From DASZXJ01 sp035545895 (GTDB lineage Bacteria > Planctomycetota > Phycisphaerae > Tepidisphaerales > Tepidisphaeraceae): DNA of 7,194 nt. The position numbers and the translations under genes were made by a program. Positions within the stretch are counted from its first letter, which is position 1; each line of letters opens with the position of its first letter. The stretch spans positions 1-7,194 of the forward strand of contig DASZXJ010000198.1 in assembly GCA_035545895.1 (NCBI GenBank), given 5' to 3'. This document shows positions 1 to 6,744 of this stretch, piece by piece. The notes below the pieces were generated by a model. That model had not been told where the DNA came from. It did not search any database and was given only the letters and a program-made list of their open reading frames with translations.

Positions 1-2
1 GT

Positions 3-686
3 GGAAACAAACGGCTTTGCCGCTTCTCCTGCATGGATCAACTGCTCTGCATGGTCTTCGCGCAGCTCACCGGGCGATCGAGCCTGCGCGAAACCGTCAG
101 TTGTCTGCGGGCGTTGGGATCGCGTCGCTATCACTGCGGCATCCGCACCGCGCCGGCGCGGAGCACGCTGCCCGAGGCCAACGAACGCCGCGACTTTCGC
201 ATCTTCATGGACACGGCGCTGTCGATGATCGCGTCGGCCCGGCTCGAATTGCCCGTCGATGCGGATTTGAAGCGGTTGAGGATTCACGCCTTTGCCATCG
301 ACTCGACGACCATCGACCTGTGCCTGAAGCTGTTTCCCTGGGCGTTGTTCCGGCGTCGCAAGGCCGGAGTCAAGGCTCACACCATGATCGACCTGCGCGT
401 GGGAATCCCCACGTTTATGCGGATTTCTCACGCAAAAGTGGCGGATGTGTCGGTGCTGGACCAGATCGTCTTCCAGCCCGGCGCGTTCTATGTCGTGGAC
501 CGCGGCTACATCGACTTTGCCCGGTTCTATCGCCTTCACCTGGCCGGCGCCTTCTTCATCACCCGGGCCAAACGCCGATTGGATTGTCGTGTACGTCAGC
601 GGTTGCCGGTGGCGCCCAACGCCTATGACCGTCACGCCTCCTGCTGCGCCGAAGTCGCGCCGGCGATAGACGTGGCTCAGCTTTGA
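3..686 (+). pseudogene. IS4-family transposase, 3'-truncated remnant, open at left window edge
   Basis: This is a DDE transposase of the IS4 family, the enzyme that would excise and insert its own element. The frame is open from base 3 with family-like sequence before the first ATG (33), so the true start lies left of the window. Counting from that ATG, residues 1-30 carry the N-terminal motif typical of IS4 proteins (MDQLLCMVFAQLTGRSSLRE). The first catalytic Asp is in FAIDSTTIDLCLKLFPWA (D90) and the second in YVVDRGYIDFARFY (D156), followed by the FFITRAK strand. Family likeness ends near residue 193 (about base 611); the last 24 residues (APNAYDRH...DVAQL) do not look like IS4. The catalytic Glu motif (Y-R-E-K type), expected well downstream, is absent, so the product should be inactive. 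No terminal inverted repeat is recognisable at the right side. Family identity is confident; the exact break is approximate. Confidence 0.85.
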
Positions 687-740
687 TGTTATGCGGTTTC
701 AACGGTTGTACGGTATCATGTTTAATTTCACGGGAGCAGA
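687..740 (+). other. Short intergenic leader between IS4 remnant and first GH2 gene
   Basis: These 54 bases lie between the TGA of the transposase remnant and the first possible ATG of the GH2 gene. The stretch is more AT-rich than its flanks (for example around 714-730, TATCATGTTTAATTTCA) and is where a promoter for the GH2 pair would be expected. I could not pair a credible -35 with a -10 at normal spacing, so no promoter is called. If transcription starts further upstream, it would lie inside the transposase remnant. Confidence 0.4.
732..736 (+). promoter_or_regulatory. Candidate ribosome binding site for the ATG at 741
   Basis: GGGAG sits 4 bases before the ATG at 741. The sequence is good but the spacing is short. 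It competes with a second site (GAGGG, 763-767) placed 6 bases before an in-frame ATG at 774, so the start of the first GH2 gene is not settled. Confidence 0.4.
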
Positions 741-3700
741 ATGAACCTGGTATCGATGAATCGAGGGCGCGCCATGTCGCATTTGCGAAAATACGGTGGA
801 GTATTGAGTGGGCTGGTTGGGTTCGTCATAGGAGCAATGAGTCTTCGTGCCGCGGAGATTCCAAAGAATGAGCTTTGGACGCGATCGATCATTGTGCCAC
901 TGCCGACAATAACGGACGGCGTGAACAAGCCGGTCATTCCACTTCACGGGACATGGAAGATCAATCTTTCGCCGCCAGAGAGCTTCGCTTCCAACGACGT
1001 GGATGTAAGCAACTGGCGAGACGTGTGCGTCCCCGGACAAATTGATAGACAGGGGTTCGGGGCCCGCGGCGGCAGACGGGGCGGCGGCAATGGGCAGGCA
1101 GGTGCCGCGTCGCAGCCGGCAGGCGGACGGCGCGGCGGCGGTCCAGGGCCAACGCCTTATGTTTACAAAACGAAGCTGGATATCCCACCCGACTTTTCGG
1201 GAAAGCGAATCTTCATCCAGTTCCAAGGCGTGACGGGAACCGCCACCGTATGGGTCAATGGAACCCAGGTGGGCGCCCCGCACATTGGCGGGTTTACCCT
1301 TTGGGATGTGGATATCACGGAGCAGGTCAAGCCGGGTGGCAACAACTGGTTGACCGTCCAAGTGAAGGAGCCTTCCAACAATGATTCTTCGGTCGGTGCT
1401 CGCTATCCCGGCGGGATCATTCGCAATCTCGATCTTGTGGCGGTACCCCAAGAACATATCACCCGGTTCAACATCGAGACCGATTTTGATGCCAACTATC
1501 AAAACTCCACGATGAAGGTCTGGGTCGGCGCAGCGCTCAAGAACAATGCGACGGTCGCGCTGACGCTCACCGCCCCGGACGGCGCCAAGGTTTCTCTCAG
1601 TCCCGGCAATGTCAATCTCACGGCGGCGCAATCCGAGCTGATCGCCGATATTCCTGTTTCAGCGCCGATCAAATGGGATGCAGAGCACCCCAACCTTTAC
1701 ACGCTTGAGGCATCGCTGGTGCAGAATGGTCAAACGACCGAGACGATCTCCAAGAAGATCGGGTTTCGCAAAGTCGTTGTTGATGGGCGCAGGCTTCTGG
1801 TGAATGGGAAGGAAATCAAGATGCGCGGCGCCGGGCAGTTCGACAGCGACGCATTGGATGGGCGCACATTGTATCCCGGTGAAGCTGAAGAAGACGTCAA
1901 TCTCTACAAGGCCGCGAACATGAATTACGCGCGACCCGCGGTTTACCCGGCAAATGTCGAGTTTCTCGAAGCGTGCGACAAATACGGCCTTTACGTGGAA
2001 TGCGAATGCCCCGTTTGGAACAGCGGCACGCCGGACATGACGCCGATCTACCTCAGCCAGACGTCGGAGATGGTCGAGGCCTACCGCAGCCATCCAAGCA
2101 TCATCATGTGGAACCTGGCCAACGAGACGGGATACAGCATCAATATCCGTCGCGAAGGCGAATACATCCACGCCGAGGATAAGTCGCGCCCGGTCGTCTT
2201 TAGCTGGTCGCACAGCGTTACGCCGGGGGACCCGCTTCCGTATGACATTTACAGCTATCACTATCCGAGTTGGGATGACGATCTTGGCAAGCCGGGCGTG
2301 GCCGTATTCAACGGCGGGGGTCGCGGTCTGCAAATCCCGGTTCCCCCCATGCCAGTGCTTGCTGACGAGTTCGCACACCCCAGCGCATATAACAACGAGG
2401 AGCGCGCCCGCGATCCAAATGTCCGCGCATTCTGGGGTGAAGGCATCAATCAATTTTGGGAAAGGATGTTTACCACGGAGGGATCGCTGGGCGGTGCAAT
2501 CTGGGGATTCGACGACGATCCAATCAACAGTTCAGAGAACGTGTATGGATGGGGGCTGGTGGATGTGTGGCGCCGGCAAAAGCCGGAATACTACATGGCC
2601 AAGAAAGCTTACTCTCCCGTTCGGCTTGAAGATAAAGCGGTTGCAAACCCGGGCGTCGGAAAGGTGTTGGCTCTACCGATTAAAAACTGGTTCGATCATT
2701 CAAATCTGTCTGAGCTGCTGGTTACATGGGAGGTCGGGGCAGAAACCGGAACCATGCCGGGACCGGACGTGCAGCCCCACGCAAACGGGACGCTCAATCT
2801 TCCCGCGCGCCAGTGGAAGCAAGGCGACGTGGTAAACATCAAGTTCAGCGCTGCCGGGTTCCTCTACGATGAGTACAACATCTCGATTGACCCCGCTCCG
2901 GTCAGGCTTTCAGGGCCAGTCGGGCCAGCGCCGCGTCTTGCCGATCGTGCGGATCAGATTACGATCACAGGCGATGAGTTTTCCATCACGTTCGACAAGA
3001 AGTCCGGGTCAATTTCTAATGGCGCCTTCAAAGGCACAACACTTTTGAAGGGCGGCCCGTATCTCAACGTCATTGGTGTAACGCTCAGCGATTGGGCCGT
3101 AAAGCAAATCAGCGCAAGGACCGAGGATAACGAAGCGGTGCTCAGTATCGCTGGAACATATAGCGCAACGCCCGAAGCGGTTGGCGGCCGAGGTGGCCGC
3201 GGGCGCGGCGCTCCTCAGGCTGCTCAGCCCTCAAGCAATCCCTCGACCGTTGAAGTTCATTTCGAAGTGCACATCGATGGGACCGGAGCCATTGTTACAA
3301 GGTATACCCTCGACAAATTCGACCTGACGCCGCCGGAACCCCGGGTTGTACCTTGGAACAACACCAACGCAGGGGGATACCAGGAAGTCGGCGTGAGCTA
3401 CCTGGTCACCGGGCAAGTCGACCAACTCGCCTGGCGTCGCAAGGGATACTGGTCGGTCTATCCCGACGACCACATCGCACGGGTCCGAGGAATCGCGGTT
3501 CGGAAGGGACAGACCCCTCAGGTGGACGTCAAGCCAACATGGAACTGGTCTCAGGACGAAACGCCGGCTGGCCAGGGAAGCAACGATTTCCGCAGTCAGA
3601 AGGAGAATATTTATTTCGCATCGGCGATTGTGAGCGGATCGAACCTTGGGATTCGCGCTGAATCTGCTGGCACGGATGCCGTGCGAATCGAAGCGGCCGA

Positions 3701-3866
3701 TGCATCGCAGCTAAATTCGGATCTACGCCTGAATATCAATAACCTTTGGAATTACCGTAATCTTGGCCTGGGCAATTACATGAAGCCACCCGTCATCGTG
3801 AAGGGCGGCTATACGAATTCAGTTCGCATCCGCTTGACGGATGATCCAAATGCAAACGATCGATAA
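741..3866 (+). CDS. Secreted GH2 hydrolase, LacZ-like five-domain architecture (putative beta-galactosidase-like)
   Basis: A retaining glycosidase expected to remove a beta-linked terminal sugar from a glycan outside the cytoplasm. Of 1041 residues, about 12-38 form a Sec signal peptide (HLRK n-region, hydrophobic core, LRAA cleavage region). Then follow a sugar-binding jelly roll (about 65-235, HGTWKINL and VWVNGTQVG), an immunoglobulin-like domain (about 238-345), the TIM barrel (about 350-630) and, from about 740 to the end, a part resembling the LacZ small-chain beta-sandwich (GDEFSITFDKKSGSISN; LAWRRKGYWSVYPD). The acid/base is E462 in WNLANETGY and the nucleophile E543 in ADEFAHPS. Length is close to E. 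coli LacZ (1024). Gly/Arg-rich insertions lie at about 106-136 and 814-825. LacZ His357, His391, Glu416, His418 and Asn604 have no match, so the substrate may not be a simple galactoside. An in-frame ATG at 774 (residue 12) is a strong alternative start. It is probably the first gene of a two-gene operon. The family is certain, the substrate is not. Confidence 0.9.
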   Translation: MNLVSMNRGRAMSHLRKYGGVLSGLVGFVIGAMSLRAAEIPKNELWTRSIIVPLPTITDGVNKPVIPLHGTWKINLSPPESFASNDVDVSNWRDVCVPGQIDRQGFGARGGRRGGGNGQAGAASQPAGGRRGGGPGPTPYVYKTKLDIPPDFSGKRIFIQFQGVTGTATVWVNGTQVGAPHIGGFTLWDVDITEQVKPGGNNWLTVQVKEPSNNDSSVGARYPGGIIRNLDLVAVPQEHITRFNIETDFDANYQNSTMKVWVGAALKNNATVALTLTAPDGAKVSLSPGNVNLTAAQSELIADIPVSAPIKWDAEHPNLYTLEASLVQNGQTTETISKKIGFRKVVVDGRRLLVNGKEIKMRGAGQFDSDALDGRTLYPGEAEEDVNLYKAANMNYARPAVYPANVEFLEACDKYGLYVECECPVWNSGTPDMTPIYLSQTSEMVEAYRSHPSIIMWNLANETGYSINIRREGEYIHAEDKSRPVVFSWSHSVTPGDPLPYDIYSYHYPSWDDDLGKPGVAVFNGGGRGLQIPVPPMPVLADEFAHPSAYNNEERARDPNVRAFWGEGINQFWERMFTTEGSLGGAIWGFDDDPINSSENVYGWGLVDVWRRQKPEYYMAKKAYSPVRLEDKAVANPGVGKVLALPIKNWFDHSNLSELLVTWEVGAETGTMPGPDVQPHANGTLNLPARQWKQGDVVNIKFSAAGFLYDEYNISIDPAPVRLSGPVGPAPRLADRADQITITGDEFSITFDKKSGSISNGAFKGTTLLKGGPYLNVIGVTLSDWAVKQISARTEDNEAVLSIAGTYSATPEAVGGRGGRGRGAPQAAQPSSNPSTVEVHFEVHIDGTGAIVTRYTLDKFDLTPPEPRVVPWNNTNAGGYQEVGVSYLVTGQVDQLAWRRKGYWSVYPDDHIARVRGIAVRKGQTPQVDVKPTWNWSQDETPAGQGSNDFRSQKENIYFASAIVSGSNLGIRAESAGTDAVRIEAADASQLNSDLRLNINNLWNYRNLGLGNYMKPPVIVKGGYTNSVRIRLTDDPNANDR
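763..767 (+). promoter_or_regulatory. Alternative ribosome binding site for an in-frame ATG at 774
   Basis: GAGGG lies 6 bases before the ATG at 774, which is codon 12 of the longer reading. Starting there gives MSHLRKYGG followed directly by a hydrophobic core, a more compact signal peptide than the reading from 741. Spacing and signal-peptide shape slightly favour this start. Confidence 0.45.
1056..1148 (+). other. Gly/Arg-rich low-complexity insertion in the sugar-binding domain
   Basis: Residues 106-136 of the first GH2 protein are almost all Gly, Arg, Ala, Gln and Pro, with GGRRGGG occurring twice (GARGGRRGGGNGQ and PAGGRRGGGPG). The insertion separates the two halves of the jelly-roll core, between VPGQIDRQGF and YVYKTKLDIPPDFSGK; related GH2 proteins usually have only a short loop there. 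It is probably a disordered, strongly basic surface loop. The DNA is correspondingly rich in GGC/CGG triplets. Confidence 0.8.
3180..3215 (+). other. Second Gly/Arg-rich insertion, in the C-terminal beta-sandwich
   Basis: Residues 814-825 (VGGRGGRGRGAP) followed by QAAQPSSNPS interrupt two strands of the LacZ small-chain-like domain, between LSIAGTYSAT and VEVHFEVHIDG. The composition matches the earlier insertion (Gly, Arg, Ala, Gln, Pro). It contains a 6-base inverted repeat (GCGGCC at 3184-3189, GGCCGC at 3195-3200), best explained by the codon composition. Confidence 0.7.
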
Positions 3867-3894
3867 AAGGACTTTGAAACGACAACTCAACAAC

Positions 3895-3899
3895 AGGTG
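3895..3899 (+). promoter_or_regulatory. Ribosome binding site deciding the start of the second GH2 gene
   Basis: AGGTG lies 7 bases before the ATG at 3907. The upstream in-frame ATG at 3841 has no comparable site, would overlap the preceding gene by 26 bases, and would put about 22 polar, basic residues ahead of the signal peptide. Together these favour 3907. Confidence 0.6.
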
Positions 3900-3906
3900 C
3901 TCCATC

Positions 3907-6744
3907 ATGCCGAATTCCATAATGCGAATGACACTTCTATGTATGCTGACAATCGTGGCGATCCAAGCCGTTGCCGTTCGCGCACAGACTTCCAACGAAA
4001 TGTCTCTCGCAGGTGAGTGGCACTTCGCGCTGGACCGCAACAACACCGGGGAAACAGATCGTCTCTTTGCCAGGGAACTGCCCGATCATGCCAGGCTACC
4101 TGGATCCATGCATGAACAAGGACTTGGCGATCCACCATCGGCACAAACAAAATGGACCGCTCAAATCGGTGTGCAGTTTCTAAACAATGCGCCATGGAAC
4201 CAATACGCGAAGGAGGGTGACTTTAAGACCCCATTCTGGCTCACGCCGCTTCGCTATTACGTGGGCCCGGCATGGTATCAGCGTGAAGTCGAGATTCCCG
4301 CAAGCTGGTCGAATAAGCGCATCGTGCTGATGCTGGAACGGCCGCACTGGGAAACGGTCGTCTGGGTCGATGACAAATTGATGGGTATGCAGAATTCTTT
4401 GGGAGTTCCTCATGAATACGATCTCAGCGAGGCGATGACGCCGGGCAAGCATCGGCTGACGATCCGGGTAGACAACACCGTCAAGATTCCATCCCGTCTC
4501 TCAGGGCATACGCTCGACGCGCATGCGATCTCGGATCAGACCCAGGGAAACTGGAATGGCATCGTCGGCGCAATCAAACTGACCGCAACGGATAAGGTAT
4601 GGATCGACGATGCACAGGTATACCCGAACCTGGGGAACAAGACGGCACGCATCCAGCTCAGCATCGGAAACTTGACCGGCGTTGGCGGAGAAGGAATGCT
4701 CACGGTGAGCGCGCGGACGCTCAGCGACGCGCAGCAGCCAACATCCGCACCTGCGAAGGATTTTGCGGTCACATGGGGTGCCAGCGGCGGTAAAGCGGAG
4801 ATCGAATATGCCCTTGGGGATTCCGCTCGGCCGTGGGACGAATTTTCCCCCGCGCTGGTCAAGATGAACCTGTCGCTGAAATCATCCGGCGGAATCAACG
4901 ATGCCAGGGCTGTCACATTCGGCATGCGCGAGTTTACAACCAAGGGTACGCAGTTCGTCATCAATGGCCGGCCGATCATGCTGCGCGGCACATTGGAATG
5001 CTGCATCTTCCCGCTTACGGGTTATCCGCCCACGGATGTTGCGTCCTGGAAAAAGGTAATATCGACCGCCAAGTCGTATGGACTGAACCATCTGCGCTTT
5101 CATTCCTGGTGTCCTCCGGAGGAGGCTTTTGAGGCTGCGGACGAACTGGGCATGTATTTGCACATCGAAGCTTCCGCCTGGACGTCATACGAGCGGCCAG
5201 AAATGCTGCCGTGGATCACCGCCGAGATCGATCGAATGCTCCGCGCATACGGGAATCATCCATCTTTTATCATGCTTGCCCCCAGCAACGAGCCCAATCG
5301 CAATGATCCGCAGGGCGTCATGACCAACCTCATGACAACCCTGGCGTCGAAAGATAGCCGGCATCTGTATACCGCGGGCGGCGGCTGGCCCCAGCTTCCG
5401 GGAAATCAATACCACATCTTAAGTGCCCCGCGCATGAATGCCTCCGGCGAGTTGCGCCGGCCTCCCCAGACCACTTCGGATTATTCGAACGAAGTGTCCC
5501 AATATACTATTCCCATCGTTGGACACGAGATCGGACAGTGGTCGGCTTTCCCCAATCTTGAAGAGCCCGCCAAGTACACCGGCTCAATGAAGGCCACCAA
5601 TCTCGAAATTTTCAAGGATATTCTCACCAGGTCCGGCCTGGGCGATCAAGCCAAGGATTTCCTGCTCGCATCGGGTCACCTTCAGGCGCTGCTGTACAAG
5701 GAAGAGATTGAAAATCACCTGCGCACCCCGGGCATCGGCGGCTTTCAACTGCTTGACCTCCACGATTTCCCCGGCCAGGGCACGGCACCGGTCGGCGTGC
5801 TTGATGCATTCTGGGACTCCAAAGGGTACATCACTCCGCAGCAGCACGCACGTTATTGTGGTCCGACCGTTCCGCTTGCACGCATGGCCAAACGCATCTT
5901 CACCACGGACGAAGAATTTGCCGCTGACGTGGAAGTCGCGCATTTTGGCCCCATCGATCTGCAGAACGTCAACGTAAGCTGGAACGTGAAAGACTCCGCT
6001 GGGAAGCTGATTCAACAGGGATCGTTTAGTCCCGCTGTACTCAAGACCGGCGGGCAGACCAAGTTTGGGTCGATCACAATCGCCAAAGGCACATTGCCTG
6101 CCCCGGCGAAGCTGAGGCTGGAAATTGCACTCGATCAAGCCAACGCCGCCAATGATTGGGATTTCTGGGTCTATCTTGAGAGCGTTTCCGTCGATCCGTC
6201 GGCGGACGTTCGCGTCGTGAACGCCATGGACGATGTGGCAATGAAATACCTGACTGACGGCGGCAAGCTTTTGCTGGTCCCGCCTCCGGCGAACATCAGT
6301 GGCAACACTGTTCCGTCGTTCGGCCCTCTGTTCTGGAACAATATCACTTTCCCGGGCGGCAATCGTGTTCACACGCTTGGGATTCTCTGCGACCCGAAGA
6401 ACCCCGCGCTGGCCAAATTCCCCACCGAGTTTCACAGCAACTGGCAATGGTGGGAATTGGCCGCAACCGCCAAGCCGATCGTTCTCACGAACATGCCAAG
6501 AGAACTCAAGCCGCTTGTGCAGAGCATCGACGACTGGCTAACCTGTCGCAAGCTCGGACTCATATTCGAAGCGAAAGTTGGCAACGGCAAGCTCATCATG
6601 AGCAGCATTGACCTTGCGCAGAATCTCGATTCGCGTCTGGTCGCACGACAGCTCCGAAGAAGCATATTGGATTACATGGCCTCCGAGGCATTTGCGCCAA
6701 CGGTCGCGCTGTCTCCAGACCAGGTGAGGAGCCTGTTCCGGTAA
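3907..6744 (+). CDS. Secreted GH2 hydrolase with HEIGQW active-site motif and C-terminal amidotransferase-like domain
   Basis: A second exported GH2 glycosidase, from a branch distinct from LacZ and often annotated only as GH2 or beta-glucuronidase/galactosidase-like. From the ATG at 3907 it has 945 residues: signal peptide 1-26 (cleavage near AVAVRA-Q), sugar-binding domain about 32-226 (SLAGEWHFALD, LPGSMHEQGLGD, WYQREVEIP), immunoglobulin-like domain about 228-340, TIM barrel about 343-668, beta-sandwich about 668-758 and a final domain about 763-923. The likely acid/base is E462 in PSNEPN and the likely nucleophile E541 in GHEIGQW. Conserved-looking barrel motifs include RGTLECCIFPLTGYPPTDV, RFHSWCPPEEAFEAADELG and GFQLLDLHDFPGQGT. 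The last domain (YLTDGGKLLLVPP; GKLIMSSIDLAQNLD) resembles the glutamine-amidotransferase-like fold at the end of some large glycosidases. It starts 40 bases after the previous stop, so an operon is likely. An in-frame ATG at 3841 is the alternative start. The TAA is followed directly by a transposase remnant. The precise substrate is unknown. Confidence 0.9.
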   Translation: MPNSIMRMTLLCMLTIVAIQAVAVRAQTSNEMSLAGEWHFALDRNNTGETDRLFARELPDHARLPGSMHEQGLGDPPSAQTKWTAQIGVQFLNNAPWNQYAKEGDFKTPFWLTPLRYYVGPAWYQREVEIPASWSNKRIVLMLERPHWETVVWVDDKLMGMQNSLGVPHEYDLSEAMTPGKHRLTIRVDNTVKIPSRLSGHTLDAHAISDQTQGNWNGIVGAIKLTATDKVWIDDAQVYPNLGNKTARIQLSIGNLTGVGGEGMLTVSARTLSDAQQPTSAPAKDFAVTWGASGGKAEIEYALGDSARPWDEFSPALVKMNLSLKSSGGINDARAVTFGMREFTTKGTQFVINGRPIMLRGTLECCIFPLTGYPPTDVASWKKVISTAKSYGLNHLRFHSWCPPEEAFEAADELGMYLHIEASAWTSYERPEMLPWITAEIDRMLRAYGNHPSFIMLAPSNEPNRNDPQGVMTNLMTTLASKDSRHLYTAGGGWPQLPGNQYHILSAPRMNASGELRRPPQTTSDYSNEVSQYTIPIVGHEIGQWSAFPNLEEPAKYTGSMKATNLEIFKDILTRSGLGDQAKDFLLASGHLQALLYKEEIENHLRTPGIGGFQLLDLHDFPGQGTAPVGVLDAFWDSKGYITPQQHARYCGPTVPLARMAKRIFTTDEEFAADVEVAHFGPIDLQNVNVSWNVKDSAGKLIQQGSFSPAVLKTGGQTKFGSITIAKGTLPAPAKLRLEIALDQANAANDWDFWVYLESVSVDPSADVRVVNAMDDVAMKYLTDGGKLLLVPPPANISGNTVPSFGPLFWNNITFPGGNRVHTLGILCDPKNPALAKFPTEFHSNWQWWELAATAKPIVLTNMPRELKPLVQSIDDWLTCRKLGLIFEAKVGNGKLIMSSIDLAQNLDSRLVARQLRRSILDYMASEAFAPTVALSPDQVRSLFR

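Noticed and set aside
683..726. Possible sigma70-type promoter before the first GH2 gene (TTGATG, TTGTAC, TATCAT, TTTAAT)
   Set aside because: No pair has normal spacing: TTGATG to TATCAT is 25 bases and TTGTAC to TTTAAT only 9. Too weak to call.
699..1631. Long open frame on the minus strand opposite the first GH2 gene
   Set aside because: It is rich in Arg, His and Ile with no recognisable domain, and lies wholly opposite a well-supported GH2 gene. GC-rich coding DNA commonly leaves such open antisense frames.
1659..2453. Another minus-strand open frame of 264 codons
   Set aside because: It mirrors the GH2 catalytic barrel, whose conserved motifs are on the plus strand; no domain or clear ribosome binding site supports the antisense reading.
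3841..3906. Upstream in-frame start for the second GH2 gene with a 26-base overlap of the first
   Set aside because: It has no good ribosome binding site and would place a long polar extension before the signal peptide; the ATG at 3907 fits better.
5584..6447. Minus-strand open frame of 287 codons opposite the second GH2 gene
   Set aside because: No recognisable domain; the plus strand encodes conserved GH2 motifs throughout this stretch.
741..6744. The two GH2 genes as a recent tandem duplication
   Set aside because: Catalytic motifs, barrel signatures and C-terminal domains differ throughout; shared family membership only.
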